Origin: Neoakkermansia glycaniphila | Lineage (GTDB): Bacteria > Verrucomicrobiota > Verrucomicrobiia > Verrucomicrobiales > Akkermansiaceae | Assembly (NCBI RefSeq): GCF_001683795.1 | Contig: NZ_LIGX01000014.1 | Coordinates: 1 to 64,000, forward strand | Reading direction: 5' to 3' | DNA length: 64,000 nucleotides | In this document: piece after piece, positions 53,522 through 63,896 of the stretch | How the letters are laid out: each line of letters begins with the position of its first letter | Numbering within the stretch: the stretch's first letter is position 1 | Translations under genes and position numbers: made by a program | The notes under the pieces: generated by a model | Told to the model about the DNA's origin: nothing | Seen by the model: the letters and a program-made list of their open reading frames with translations, nothing else | Databases searched by the model: none

Positions 53522-55522
53522 TCACCCCTCTTTGTTCAGAGGCACCAACTCCTCGCCGCCCGGATCGCGGTACAAATGGAACCCGGTCCCCTTCGTACAG
53601 GAAACGGTCACCCGGTGATAACCGGCCTGCAGAAGAATACCGCGCTTGCCGCTCTTCCGGGCATCGCCTTCCGTCGTACCTTCCGCCATGGACGAAGTCG
53701 CTTCCGACTTGCCGTCATAATTGAAATCGGCGTCGACCAACTGCATATCCCACAACCGTACGAAGCCCCGGGCATCCTTGCCGTCGAGACGGAGGCGGAA
53801 CTTATATTCGCCATCCTCCGGAATATGAATATAAAACACATGGTTTTCCCCGCGAGCATCGACCGACAGCTCATCCTTTCCGGGAACAGCGACGGAAGGC
53901 ACCGGCACACTGTCATAGGGGCGTTCCGCGCAACGCCCCCGGGTCGGATGGCAGTAATCGTAAATCCGGCGCATGCGGAGCACCTGCTCGTGCATTTGCC
54001 GCTGCATTTTGCTGCCTTCGGCCGTATCGGCCAGATTGCGGCGTTCACCCGGATCCTTCAGTGTATCATAAATCTCGAAAGCATCCTCGTGGCTCTGAAT
54101 ATTCGAGCGAACGCCCTTGTATTTACCCAAGTAGATACACTGCATCTCACCCCGTTCTGCACGGCGACGCTGCGGGGCGAAATCCGCATATCCAGGAGTT
54201 TTCAGCCTGGATGCGGACTTTTTGGCGCAATATTCGATATAGACCGGGCTTGCAGCCTGCTTCCCCTTCCCGGTGAGAGTCGGCAGCAGAGATACTCCAT
54301 CGCAGCGCCAGGGCGCGCTTCGCCCCGCCATATTCGAAAATGTAGCCATCCAGTCCTGGAACTGGCACGGCAAATCGCTGCTTTTGCCAGAAGGAATCCT
54401 GCCGGGCCAGCGCACGATCGTCGGCACGCGGCAGCCGCCTTCCCAAATATCCTGCTTAACGCCGTCGAACGGACCGTAATTCCGAAAGAACTGCGGATTC
54501 TGACCTCCTTCGTCATGCGGACCGTTGTCGGATGTAAACACGATGACCGTATTCCTGTCGATGCCGAGATCCTTCAGCAATTGAACCAAATCGCCGATGC
54601 CATCATCCACACGCGCCACCATCGTGGCATACCGTTTTTCCGCCATCGGCCAGTCCTTCTTGGCGTAACGGGGATAAATCCATGAATTGATCTTACCCTG
54701 CGCCGTATTGATCAAACGATGCGGTTCGCCGAGCCACTGCATGCCGCCCCGAAGGCCGCCACCTGCAGGATAAGGCCCTGTCGGAATTTCCAGTTCCGAA
54801 TGGGGAGCGATATAGGTCAAGGCCAGAAAAAAGGGCTTTGCAGGATCCTGCCGATGCGTGTCGACTATCCATTTCTTGGCGCGCGCCGTCAGCAAATCCG
54901 TCGAATAGGCCTTGTCGCACTGGCCTGTAATCAGAGTTTCTCCATCCCAAATACCGTTAACCTTCGATTTGACCTGCGGAGCAGCCTTATCCTCCTTGGG
55001 ATAATGCTTGTGCCCCGTCACATGATCCAGATATCCGAAATAGTAATCGAACCCCCTCTTTGTCGGATAGGCGGAAGAAGTCGCAGGAGATCCCTGCATC
55101 TCTTGCCCTCCGGCAAGCCCCCACTTGCCGATCATCGCCGTCGCATATCCTGCTTCCTTCAAAACAGTAGCCAGCGTATGATTATTCTCGAGCGGCATAT
55201 CGAACGAACGGTCCCTGATGACCTTGGCATGCCCCTGATGGACTCCGGAAAACAGGGAAGCCCGTGCGGGGGCGCATACGGGACAGGATGTATAATGGCG
55301 CTTCAGAAGCATCCCCTCATTCGCCAGCTTGTCAAGATTGGGATTCTGCATGGCAGGAAGTCCCTTCTTCAAACGGTCGTTCTGGTAGATGCCCAGATCG
55401 CCCCAGCCCATGTCATCCACCAGTACCAAAATGATATTCGGTTTTTGCGATTCGGCGGCGAAACAGCAACAGGCAATTGACAAAAAACACCACAACAAAC
55501 AGCAAAAATCTCGTATCTTCAT
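53522..55522 (-). CDS. Secreted S1-type sulfatase
   Basis: The 666-residue protein has a cysteine-rich signal peptide and a formylglycine sulfatase core: NIILVLVDDMGWGDLG (metal aspartates), the modification site CAPAR with C83, GKWGLAGG, FTSDNGPHDEGG (metal Asp-Asn) and the GHKHYP stretch. Cysteine at 83 requires an FGE or anSME maturase, not encoded here. After about residue 510 a beta-rich C-terminal domain (HVFYIHIPEDGEYKFRLRLDG) looks like a carbohydrate-binding module. Likely removes sulfate from host glycans such as mucin; the exact linkage is not evident. A monocistronic gene 113 bp after the Prc gene stop. Confidence 0.93.
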   Translation of the reverse strand: MKIRDFCCLLWCFLSIACCCFAAESQKPNIILVLVDDMGWGDLGIYQNDRLKKGLPAMQNPNLDKLANEGMLLKRHYTSCPVCAPARASLFSGVHQGHAKVIRDRSFDMPLENNHTLATVLKEAGYATAMIGKWGLAGGQEMQGSPATSSAYPTKRGFDYYFGYLDHVTGHKHYPKEDKAAPQVKSKVNGIWDGETLITGQCDKAYSTDLLTARAKKWIVDTHRQDPAKPFFLALTYIAPHSELEIPTGPYPAGGGLRGGMQWLGEPHRLINTAQGKINSWIYPRYAKKDWPMAEKRYATMVARVDDGIGDLVQLLKDLGIDRNTVIVFTSDNGPHDEGGQNPQFFRNYGPFDGVKQDIWEGGCRVPTIVRWPGRIPSGKSSDLPCQFQDWMATFSNMAGRSAPWRCDGVSLLPTLTGKGKQAASPVYIEYCAKKSASRLKTPGYADFAPQRRRAERGEMQCIYLGKYKGVRSNIQSHEDAFEIYDTLKDPGERRNLADTAEGSKMQRQMHEQVLRMRRIYDYCHPTRGRCAERPYDSVPVPSVAVPGKDELSVDARGENHVFYIHIPEDGEYKFRLRLDGKDARGFVRLWDMQLVDADFNYDGKSEATSSMAEGTTEGDARKSGKRGILLQAGYHRVTVSCTKGTGFHLYRDPGGEELVPLNKEG

Positions 55523-55581
55523 CTTTATTAATACGTGAAAAACAATACACTTCTTTCATCTCCTCATCAAAAAAAAAATGA

Positions 55582-55613
55582 CAACCCCGGTTTTCCGATG
55601 AAAACCGGGGTTG
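55582..55613 (-). terminator. Terminator of prc
   Basis: A perfect 14-bp stem (55582-55595 with 55600-55613), 4-nt loop, and a long minus-strand T tract separate prc from the sulfatase gene. Confidence 0.95.
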
Positions 55614-55635
55614 ATTCAATAAACGGGAGAGGCCC

Positions 55636-57846
55636 TCAAACCTTTTTCAAGTCGATCATATCGTTGACGATATTCAGCGACTCCCTCAATTCGGGATCAA
55701 GGCCCGAAGGATAATCGGGAGCCTCGTCGAGGTCGCTTGTCGGATCTTCCGACATGATCATGAAATCGTTCTTATCCTTTTCGATGGAAGCCTTCTGCAA
55801 ACCGTCCTTCTTCACGTCTTCCAGATTGAGGCGGAAAATCGCCATCGTTTCCTCATCGTCCTTGGCCATGTCGGCATAGCGGACTTTGCGTTCCGTATCG
55901 ATACTCTTCTTGCGGGCAAGGAGTTCGTCGTTTTCCTTCACACGCTCGGCCTTGTTCAGGGAAACGGAGTTCTTCAGCGTACGTTCGCGGAAGCGGGCGA
56001 TATCCTCCTTCATGTACTGCATATCCTTATCCTTGGACACGCGGCTTTCGCTCCGTGCCTTCAGCACGGGAAGCATCTTGTCCACATCCTTGGACTTCGT
56101 ATAGTGGGGAGCCTTGGGAATTTCATCGTACGGCATGGCGTAATCGAGCACGCCTTCACCGACTTCAAAAGCAGCGGAAGCCGTCGGCAGCACGATATCG
56201 CTGGCTACGCCTTTCAGCTGCGTGGAGCCGCCTGCGATACGGTAGAACTTCTGCACCGTCACCTTCAGCATCCCCGCACGTTCGCGGGAAGCGAAATACG
56301 GCAAATAATCGCCCACGGAGAGCGGCACCTGCACCGTACCCTTGCCGAAACTCGTCGTATCACCCACGATCACGGCACGGCCGTAATCGGCCAGAGCCGC
56401 CGCAAAAATCTCGGAGGCGGACGCACTCAGCTTGTTGCACAGCACGACGACCGGTCCCGTGAAAATAGGCTTGCCGCTCACGGTCTTGCAATCGACATTG
56501 CCCCGGAAATCCTTGATCTGCACCACGGGACCGGCTCCGGTAAAGAACCCGACCATCTTGCGGACTTCTTCCAGAGACCCGCCGCCGTTGTTGCGAAGAT
56601 CGACCACGAGGCCTTCAACATTCTCCTTGCTCATGCGCTGGAGAATCTTTTTCACGTCCGCCGCACACTTCACATCGCCTTCCTTGAGGTCGGAATAGAA
56701 AGCGGGCAGAGTCAGAATGCCGAGGCGCGTCACCTTGCCGTCCTTGCCTTTCAGATCGATAATCTTGCCGGAAGCCATCTCATCCTTCATCTCCACCTTC
56801 TGGCGCACGATCGTCACGATCTTCACGTGGCCGGGATTATCGGCAGGCTCCACCTTCAGGCGCACGGGCACACCCACCTTGCCCCGCACAAGGTCAACTA
56901 CCTTGTCGATCCCCATATAGAGAATATCGGTCATCTCCCCGCTGTTGGTCGAGTCGACAGCCACGATGCGGTCATCCAGCTTCAACTCTCCGGACTTCTC
57001 GGCAGGGCCACCCTTCACGATCCCGGCAATCTTCGTCGAACCGTCGTCTTCTGCTGTCAGCAAAGCGCCGATACCCACCATGGATGTCGTCATGGCCGCC
57101 ATGAATTTTTCCTCTTCGCGAGCGCTCATGTAATCCGTATGCGGATCGTACACGTGGGACACAGCACCCAGTAGAGACGAAGCCATATCCTCCATATCCG
57201 CTTCTCCGACGGTACGCTGCAAACGCTCATAGCGGGCGTGAAGCTTATCCTTGGGGGATTTTTCCTTCAGGGAAGGATCGGGCTTGCCCTGTTCCTTGGC
57301 CAGTTTGGCAATACTTTCGCGGCGAAGCGTTTCCGAAAGAAGCTGGTCTGCAATCAGATTTCTCCAGAGCGCATCAAGCTCCTGCTCGTCCTTGGCCCAG
57401 TCGACCGTCTTGCGGGAGCGGGCAATCTTCTCGTCTCCCGTGAACGTCATATCGTTCTGGTCAATCAACTGGCGGGCACGCGAAATACGCTTCAGCGCAC
57501 GGCTGCTGTATGCATCATACAACTCCTGGGCCAACCTGCTCGTCTCATTGCCGAGAAGATAATCGTCGATCTCCGTCCCATACTTCTTCATCAGCGCATC
57601 CACATCCTTCTTGGTAAAATAAATGCGCGCCGGGTCCACCTCCTTGAGGTAGCTCAGCAGAAACTTCTGCGACATTTCATCATTGAACTCGGCATGGGAG
57701 AAATGGGCATTCTGCAGCATCAGAGAAAACTGCTTGCCGATCTGATCGAAATCCGGGGCAGCCTGCACCGTACAGGAAGCAAAGGCCGCAACCGACATGG
57801 CGGACAATACCAGCTTGCGAGTCCAATTAAACATCGTCATCTTCAT
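55636..57846 (-). CDS. prc: Carboxy-terminal processing protease (Prc/Tsp family, S41)
   Basis: The 736-residue exported protease has a signal sequence (KLVLSAMSVAAFASCTVQA, possibly a lipoprotein because of SC), a helical N-terminal domain, a PDZ domain (TTSMVGIGALLTAEDDGSTKIAGIVKGGPAEKSG) and an S41 catalytic domain. The latter has VVDLRNNGGGSL, the nucleophile serine in NKLSASASEIFAAAL and the base lysine in TSFGKGTVQ. The length and the extra C-terminal helical region match E. coli Prc rather than short CtpA. It degrades or trims periplasmic proteins such as murein hydrolases. The ATG at 57846 is preferred to a TTG 6 bases earlier. Monocistronic with a strong terminator. Confidence 0.93.
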   Translation of the reverse strand: MKMTMFNWTRKLVLSAMSVAAFASCTVQAAPDFDQIGKQFSLMLQNAHFSHAEFNDEMSQKFLLSYLKEVDPARIYFTKKDVDALMKKYGTEIDDYLLGNETSRLAQELYDAYSSRALKRISRARQLIDQNDMTFTGDEKIARSRKTVDWAKDEQELDALWRNLIADQLLSETLRRESIAKLAKEQGKPDPSLKEKSPKDKLHARYERLQRTVGEADMEDMASSLLGAVSHVYDPHTDYMSAREEEKFMAAMTTSMVGIGALLTAEDDGSTKIAGIVKGGPAEKSGELKLDDRIVAVDSTNSGEMTDILYMGIDKVVDLVRGKVGVPVRLKVEPADNPGHVKIVTIVRQKVEMKDEMASGKIIDLKGKDGKVTRLGILTLPAFYSDLKEGDVKCAADVKKILQRMSKENVEGLVVDLRNNGGGSLEEVRKMVGFFTGAGPVVQIKDFRGNVDCKTVSGKPIFTGPVVVLCNKLSASASEIFAAALADYGRAVIVGDTTSFGKGTVQVPLSVGDYLPYFASRERAGMLKVTVQKFYRIAGGSTQLKGVASDIVLPTASAAFEVGEGVLDYAMPYDEIPKAPHYTKSKDVDKMLPVLKARSESRVSKDKDMQYMKEDIARFRERTLKNSVSLNKAERVKENDELLARKKSIDTERKVRYADMAKDDEETMAIFRLNLEDVKKDGLQKASIEKDKNDFMIMSEDPTSDLDEAPDYPSGLDPELRESLNIVNDMIDLKKV

Positions 57847-58012
57847 ATACAAAATCTTGTCTTGAATTGGGGTAAACGCACCTCATGCCGCAAAGCCGGA
57901 CGCGTCGTTCTGAACAAGTCTACGCATTTGAAAGGGGAAGTCTATCTCAATCTATGCCTTTTCCTGAAAAGAAATGTCAGTAAGCCCCATGAATGCGGCA
58001 TGCCTCTCCGCC

Positions 58013-61000
58013 TCACCGGGAACGGCCCGACACCATGACACGAATGCGCCACCCGGCCAGAAGCAGGGGAATCAGCCCCATGATCGCCAGATAAAAACCG
58101 TCCCTCTGCAGCGTGGACACAGTCCCGTGATCCGCACTGTAGCCCGGATCATCCGGATTCAACCCGTCTCCCATGAATGCCACGGGCTGGCGCTCCGCCA
58201 GGAAAATGCCCGGCCGCTCATGCTCGTTGCGGCTCTGCCGCTGCGCCTCGGCCAGTTCGAAAATACCGAGAATACGGTCATTCACATAATAATCGGCCAT
58301 GGGAATCGACCCTTCCTTCGGCTGCTCGAACTCTTCAAGCAAAGCATCGAACGCCTTCTGGCCCGTACCGCCCAGAGCCTCACGGCGAATCGCGCGGATA
58401 CGCAACTTCGCTTCCTTCTCATCAACAGCTTCCATGGAAGACATCGCCGCCAGCGCGCGGAGCAGACGGCGCAGTTCCGTATTCTCCGCCGTGGAAAGCA
58501 CACCGGGCTTCTTCTTCAGCTCCTCCACGCGCGCATGCACCTTGCGCCGCTCGACCTCCCACGGATTGCCCGTCGCCTGCGTCACCACAAGCATCTCGTA
58601 GGCATAGCGCAGAGGACACAACTCCGCCACCAGAGGCACGCGTCCCGGCTTCAATCGGCCGTTCTCATCCGCACGATGGGCCGACCACGGCAGGAACTGG
58701 TTCATCTCATTGAACGGAATCATCGCCCCCGCCAGCAGAATCTGCGGCACAAGCAGCAGCGGCACGATATTCAAAGCCGTGCGTTCCGTACGCACAAAGG
58801 CGGAAACCATCAGCGACAAGGCAATGCCGACAAAAGACGTAAGCACCATCACCAGCCAGTACTGCTCGAACATATCGCTGATGCCCAGCACGGTATTGCC
58901 TACCAAAAGATACAGCGCGCACTGAAAGGCGGAAATCCCCGTCAGCACGAGCACCTTCGCCCCCAGATACCCCGTAATGAAAGGCCGGTAATTGCTCTCG
59001 CGCTTCAGTACGGGGCGATCCTTCAGAATCTCGCTGGCGGAATCCGTCAACCCGAAAAACATCGCCACCACGATTGACAGGAACAAATAGGGAGGAATAT
59101 GCAGCGCGGACTTGAAAATATATTCCGGAGTCGACGAGGCACGCAACGTCGTCGCAATCAGCAGAGCCAGCACCGGCCCTTCGAGAATCATCGTATACAG
59201 CCCCATGCGGCTCCGCACGCGCCCGAGGAACGTACGAATCATCCAAATGCGGGAAAGCCGCCAAAGCTCCTTCGCCGTACGCGGCTGCACCTCAGCCAGC
59301 TCCCGCCCCTTCTGCTTCACGGACGAAGCCGGAGGCGGCATCTCGCGCCCGTTGATCAGCTTGCGGTACACATAGCCCTCATACCGCTCCTGCCAGAAGC
59401 GGGGACTCTGCCGGCGGCGCATATCAAGCCACTTCAACGGCGCTTCCAGCACCTCGAACACATAATCGGCCCCACCGGAACGCTGAGTCTCCGGTGAAAC
59501 GGCAATCCCCATCTCCTGCGCCGCACGGCGGAAATACTCCATCATCCCCGCAGGATCACCCCAGTACGCCATCTGCCCGCCATGATCGAGCACCAGCACC
59601 TTATCGAACCGCTGCAGCAGCCCCGGACTCGGGCGGTGCAGCGTCACAATCACCACCTTATCACGAGTCATCGTCTCCAGCGTATCGATCACCCGCTCCG
59701 CATCGCCCGATGCCAGACCGCTGATCGGCTCATCCACGAGGAACACATCGGCAGCCCCCGTCAAATCGAGGCCGAGATTCAGCCGCGTACGCTCACCGTC
59801 CGAAATAATACGCTCACCCGCACGGCCCACGCGGCGCGATGCCAGATGGCCGAGGCCGATATAATTCAGAATCGCCTGCACGCGGCGGCGGCGGTCAAGG
59901 CGGCTCAAGCGCGGACGCCTGATAATCGAAGCCTGGTAAATATGCTCCTCCACCGTCATCGCCTCATCGAGAATATCCTCCCGGGGAATATAGGCGATAT
60001 ACCTACGCAATTTATCCGTCTGCCGCGAAAGCAACTCGTCATTATAGCGGATGCGTCCGCGCGTCGGCGGCAAATGCCCGGCAAGCAGGGCGAGCAGCGT
60101 ACTCTTGCCGGAACCGCTCGGCCCCAGAATACAAGTCATCTCACCGCGCGAAGCCGTAAAATCGATATTATCCACCACGCGCCCGGCACGGGAAAAATCC
60201 TTCGTCAGCCCCTCCACCGCCAGCGTACTGATCGTATTCGACTCCTCGTCCAGCACACCGAGGGAAAAATGGCATCGCAACGACTGGTACGGGCTGAGGC
60301 GGATCAAATCTCCGTCCTTCAAAAGCATCTCCGCACGCACCGGAAGATCGCGAACCGTCATATTCGCCGACGACTCGATCACATGCAGCATCCCCGTATT
60401 CGTCCCCTTCGAAAACACCACCTCGAACAGCACACCGGGAGACAGGCCGGGAGTCAACAGCAAATCCCCATGCTGCACGCGGTGAGGAAGATTCGTCACC
60501 CGGATCTTCCTCGTACCGGGATCCAGCAAAAAGCTATTGCCCGTATCGCGTGTCGCATTGCGGATCTCTGCCATCACGAAAGGACCTTCACCCTTCAGGG
60601 TAAAAGGATCGAAATACGAAATACGCACCGGCTCGCCCTGATGCACCGGCACCGTACCCACCCTGCACTCCGCATCGTGCCTCAGCACCTCCAGCTCGCA
60701 ATCGAGTCCCAGCTTCATCCGCACATCGCTGCCGCGCGAACGGAAACGCGAAACCTGCAAACTCCCCTGCTCCAGATGCAGATAATACACCACGCGCACC
60801 CCGGAACGCTTCGCCTGCAAATAAAACTCGAACTGCCCGTAGCCCACCGGCCCCGAAGGAAGCACCACGAACTGCCCCGTGGAAAGCGGCACCATCCTGC
60901 CGCGAAACAGCGTACGCCCGCGCACCATGAACGGCACATCGCCGTCATTGATCACCAGCATCAGCTTCAGGCACCGCAGCACGCGGAACCGCACACCGTC

Positions 61001-61570
61001 GTCCACCGGAGGCAAGGCCACCTCGGCCTGCCCGCGCAGAGACGAAAAACTCACACTCTCCACCGGAGGCTCCGCCCGCGCATCGGGCGAATCAAGCAGC
61101 CGCTCCAGCAGCGGCGCCATCCCCGGCAACATCAGGCCGAACGTCACCTCCTCGAACAACTCCTTCTCCGACATCCGGTCGCCCGCCGTACGAATCAGCG
61201 CCAGCACCTCCAGCGCCAGAGAAACCCTCTCCGCATCCGACCGCCCGGCCGCAGCCACCCCCAAAGCATCCTCCAGACTGTACTGCGACTGCAGCGACCT
61301 CTCGAACCGCCGCGCCAGCCAGCTATGCTCCACATCCGGGAAATTGTACCGCAGAATATCCAGAGCCGCATCCGCATCCCCCGCGCTGATATAAAGCTGC
61401 CTCGCCAGAATCGAAGCAAACAGATCCACCACCGTCGCCGCGTGCGCCCGGTCGGACTCCTCCTGCCTCCTCCACCATGCCGGAGAACCGCCCAGCAGCC
61501 TCCAAACGGCTGACTGCCATGCCAGAATCCTGCGGCGCAACCTCGGAATGAAAGATGGAATCTCGCTCAT
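58013..61570 (-). CDS. ABCG-like half transporter fused to TerB-like and long N-terminal region
   Basis: A 1185-residue fusion. Residues about 50-160 (SAGDADAALDILRYNFP ... ALIRTAGDRMSEKELFEEV) resemble a TerB/tellurite-resistance-type helical domain. Residues about 190-460 are strand-rich and may include FHA-like parts. An ABC ATPase follows: Walker A GPSGSGKST, a signature ISDGERTRLNLG (degenerate from LSGGQ), Walker B VFLVDEPISGL, and the switch His in VTLHRPS. The C-terminal part has six membrane helices of the ABC2 type (about 815-1000 and a last one at 1155-1178), with an extra charged insertion between the fifth and sixth. This layout is like eukaryotic ABCG and bacterial FHA-ABC proteins. 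Cargo unknown. Overlaps the YkgJ-like gene by 4 bp. Confidence 0.85.
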   Translation of the reverse strand: MSEIPSFIPRLRRRILAWQSAVWRLLGGSPAWWRRQEESDRAHAATVVDLFASILARQLYISAGDADAALDILRYNFPDVEHSWLARRFERSLQSQYSLEDALGVAAAGRSDAERVSLALEVLALIRTAGDRMSEKELFEEVTFGLMLPGMAPLLERLLDSPDARAEPPVESVSFSSLRGQAEVALPPVDDGVRFRVLRCLKLMLVINDGDVPFMVRGRTLFRGRMVPLSTGQFVVLPSGPVGYGQFEFYLQAKRSGVRVVYYLHLEQGSLQVSRFRSRGSDVRMKLGLDCELEVLRHDAECRVGTVPVHQGEPVRISYFDPFTLKGEGPFVMAEIRNATRDTGNSFLLDPGTRKIRVTNLPHRVQHGDLLLTPGLSPGVLFEVVFSKGTNTGMLHVIESSANMTVRDLPVRAEMLLKDGDLIRLSPYQSLRCHFSLGVLDEESNTISTLAVEGLTKDFSRAGRVVDNIDFTASRGEMTCILGPSGSGKSTLLALLAGHLPPTRGRIRYNDELLSRQTDKLRRYIAYIPREDILDEAMTVEEHIYQASIIRRPRLSRLDRRRRVQAILNYIGLGHLASRRVGRAGERIISDGERTRLNLGLDLTGAADVFLVDEPISGLASGDAERVIDTLETMTRDKVVIVTLHRPSPGLLQRFDKVLVLDHGGQMAYWGDPAGMMEYFRRAAQEMGIAVSPETQRSGGADYVFEVLEAPLKWLDMRRRQSPRFWQERYEGYVYRKLINGREMPPPASSVKQKGRELAEVQPRTAKELWRLSRIWMIRTFLGRVRSRMGLYTMILEGPVLALLIATTLRASSTPEYIFKSALHIPPYLFLSIVVAMFFGLTDSASEILKDRPVLKRESNYRPFITGYLGAKVLVLTGISAFQCALYLLVGNTVLGISDMFEQYWLVMVLTSFVGIALSLMVSAFVRTERTALNIVPLLLVPQILLAGAMIPFNEMNQFLPWSAHRADENGRLKPGRVPLVAELCPLRYAYEMLVVTQATGNPWEVERRKVHARVEELKKKPGVLSTAENTELRRLLRALAAMSSMEAVDEKEAKLRIRAIRREALGGTGQKAFDALLEEFEQPKEGSIPMADYYVNDRILGIFELAEAQRQSRNEHERPGIFLAERQPVAFMGDGLNPDDPGYSADHGTVSTLQRDGFYLAIMGLIPLLLAGWRIRVMVSGRSR

Positions 61571-61926
61571 GCTTCCGCCCCTCCTCCTTCAACACCGCAC
61601 TTCCCCGCTCCCGGGCAAAGCTCCTCCCAGCCGGGGAAATTCCACTGCCGGGGGAATGCCGAACACTGCGCAGGCTTCACCGCCTGAATACGGCACCCGC
61701 CCTCCTCCAGCATCATACAGGCCCCATCCTCGCCCTCCCTGATCGAAAGCCCCTGCCGGTTCGCCCGCAGGCGGCAGCACTCGTTCACGAACGCCTCTGT
61801 CTCCATCCCGAGAAAAGCGGCGATCGCCTCCACCTCCGCATCTTCGATACACACATCACCCTCCCAGCGGCAACAGGCGCCGCAACGTTGGCAGAAATGA
61901 ACGACAGGAAGCATCGGCGGAATCAT
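61567..61926 (-). CDS. YkgJ-family cysteine-cluster protein
   Basis: The 119-residue protein has the CxxCxxCC pattern (CQRCGACCRW) with further cysteines at VCIED, ECCRLR, ACMM, GCRIQ and QCSAFP. This matches the zinc- or iron-binding YkgJ/UPF0153 family, some members of which lie near metalloprotein genes. Function unknown. The start is uncertain between ATG 61926 (MIPPMLPVV) and 61914 (MLPVVHF); an open frame continues to 62022. Its stop overlaps the ABC fusion start by 4 bp, so the two are co-transcribed. Confidence 0.82.
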   Translation of the reverse strand: MIPPMLPVVHFCQRCGACCRWEGDVCIEDAEVEAIAAFLGMETEAFVNECCRLRANRQGLSIREGEDGACMMLEEGGCRIQAVKPAQCSAFPRQWNFPGWEELCPGAGKCGVEGGGAEA

Positions 61927-62119
61927 ACCCCAGACACCCCGCCATATCAACGCTAAACCTCCGCAACGAAAGGACGAAACACCCGCTCCGGCACCGGCTG
62001 CAACCGCCGCGGCCGCACACACGCACCGGGCATCCGCCCGAATCGCCCTAAAAAAGCGGAACGAATGAAATTGAGCCTTGAAAAAAACCGTGAGATCATG
62101 TTCAATAAAAGCGTTAAGT

Positions 62120-63778
62120 ATGGACTCCGAAGGTTATAGAAAAACAGCGCCCGACGTATTCAACTGGGATACCGTACAACTGGCGCTCAAAGCAGCCGAA
62201 GAAGGCGTCTACTGCTGGGAAATCGACAAGGAAGTCATCCACTACACCGACCGCTGCCTCACCATGATGGGACTCCATCACCACGAAGTGGCGCCCAACA
62301 TCTTCACCAACCCGGAGCAAACCATCCACCCGGAAGATCTCTCCTTCTTCCGACACGAACTCCAGCGCTACCTCAACGGGCACACCCACCTGCCCATGCG
62401 CATCGAAATCCGCCTCCTCAGCCAAACCTCCCGCGCATGGCGATGGATACGCGTCAACGGCCTTGCCGACCGCGACGAACACCACCGGCCCACCCGCCTC
62501 GTCGGAGTCTGGGTCGACATCTCCCGCCGCAAAACATCCGACCAGCGCGCACAGGAAGAACGCGACCTCTTCCGCACCCTCATCGAACACATCCCCGACA
62601 ACATCTACTTCAAAAACCGCGAATCCCGCTTCGTCATGGCGAACTCCGCCACCGCCCGCAAACTCGGAGTCTCCACCCCCTCCGACCTCATCGGCATGAA
62701 AGACGAACACTTCTTCGGCAAGGAAATGTCCGACATCTCCCGCCGTGAAGAACTCGAAATCATGGAAACGGGCCGCCCCTTCTCCTCCCGCATCCACCAT
62801 GAAGTCTGGAAAGACAAGGAGGAAACCTGGAGCCAGATCACCAAATTCCCGTGGTACGACCGTGAAGGCCACCTCAAAGGCATCGTCGGCATCTCCTCGG
62901 ACGTCACCAAACTCGTCCAGGCCGAACAAAAAGCCCAAATGGCCGCCGACATCCTCGACCGCCGCAACCAGGCCCTCGAAAAAGAAGTCGACCTCGCACG
63001 CGAAATCCAGCTCTCCCTCCTCCCCTACTCCATCCCCTCCCGCGCCTGGCAAACTCCGGACACCCCGTCCCGCCTGCGCAGCGCGAACTTCCACCACATC
63101 TTCGCCCCCTCCGAAGGCGTTGCGGGCGACTGCTTCGAAGTCTTCTCCGTCGGCGACACAGGCGTCGGCGCCATGATCTGCGACGTCATGGGCCACGGCA
63201 TCCGCGCCGCCCTCATCGCCTCCATGCTCCGCGGCCTCATGGAACAACTCTCCGGCCTCGGCAGCGACCCCGCGCAATTCCTCGCCTCGCTCAACCGCCA
63301 GCTCACCCGCATCCTCGTCCGGGCCAACGTCACCATGTTCGCCTCCGCCATGTATGCCTACATGGACCTCAGCACAGGCACACTCACCCTCTCCTCCGCC
63401 GGACACCCGGCCCCCATCCTCCTCTCGCCCGAAGGCAAGGCGACCATGCCCGCCCTGCCCCGCTCCATGGCTCTCGGCCTCCTCGAAACCACCCTCTACC
63501 ACAACACCGAACTCCACCTCGAATCAGGCAGCAAACTCATGCTCTACACCGACGGCCTCACCGAAGCCGCCAACAAGGAAGGAGACGAACTCGGAGCCGG
63601 ACGCGTCATGGACGAACTGGAACAGCTCGCCCCGCAGGACATCAAAACCATGATCCTCGGCGCCCTCAAATGCGCCGGACACTTCACCGGATGCTCCCAG
63701 CTCTCGGACGACATCTGCCTCCTCGGCATGGAATACCGGGACGACCCCATCCCGGAAGAAACTCCAGCCGAAGCCTGA
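62120..63778 (+). CDS. PAS-PAS-PP2C (SpoIIE/RsbU-type) serine phosphatase
   Basis: The 552-residue protein has a PAS domain with PAC (YCWEIDKEVIHYTDRC ... RWIRVNGLADRDE ... VGVWVDISRRK) and a second PAS-PAC (LIEHIPDNIYFKNRESRFVMANSAT ... IVGISSDVTKL). A coiled-coil (EKEVDLAREIQLSLLP) leads to a PP2C-type phosphatase with metal-binding GVAGDCFEVF, CDVMGHGIRAAL and TDGLTEAANKEGDELG. This layout is typical of regulators of partner-switching anti-sigma systems; no anti-sigma or antagonist gene is adjacent. No membrane helices are seen, so it probably senses a cytoplasmic signal. The ATG at 62120 is preferred to a TTG at 62078. Confidence 0.92.
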   Translation: MDSEGYRKTAPDVFNWDTVQLALKAAEEGVYCWEIDKEVIHYTDRCLTMMGLHHHEVAPNIFTNPEQTIHPEDLSFFRHELQRYLNGHTHLPMRIEIRLLSQTSRAWRWIRVNGLADRDEHHRPTRLVGVWVDISRRKTSDQRAQEERDLFRTLIEHIPDNIYFKNRESRFVMANSATARKLGVSTPSDLIGMKDEHFFGKEMSDISRREELEIMETGRPFSSRIHHEVWKDKEETWSQITKFPWYDREGHLKGIVGISSDVTKLVQAEQKAQMAADILDRRNQALEKEVDLAREIQLSLLPYSIPSRAWQTPDTPSRLRSANFHHIFAPSEGVAGDCFEVFSVGDTGVGAMICDVMGHGIRAALIASMLRGLMEQLSGLGSDPAQFLASLNRQLTRILVRANVTMFASAMYAYMDLSTGTLTLSSAGHPAPILLSPEGKATMPALPRSMALGLLETTLYHNTELHLESGSKLMLYTDGLTEAANKEGDELGAGRVMDELEQLAPQDIKTMILGALKCAGHFTGCSQLSDDICLLGMEYRDDPIPEETPAEA

Positions 63779-63896
63779 ACCGGGCATCCCCTCCGGGCAT
63801 TCAAACCGGAAAACGCACTTAAGCCGCACTTTGGACTTCACTTGCAGGCCATTTTGCTGCATTCTCATGCCCGGTTAAACCCATCCAAAAGGATCT

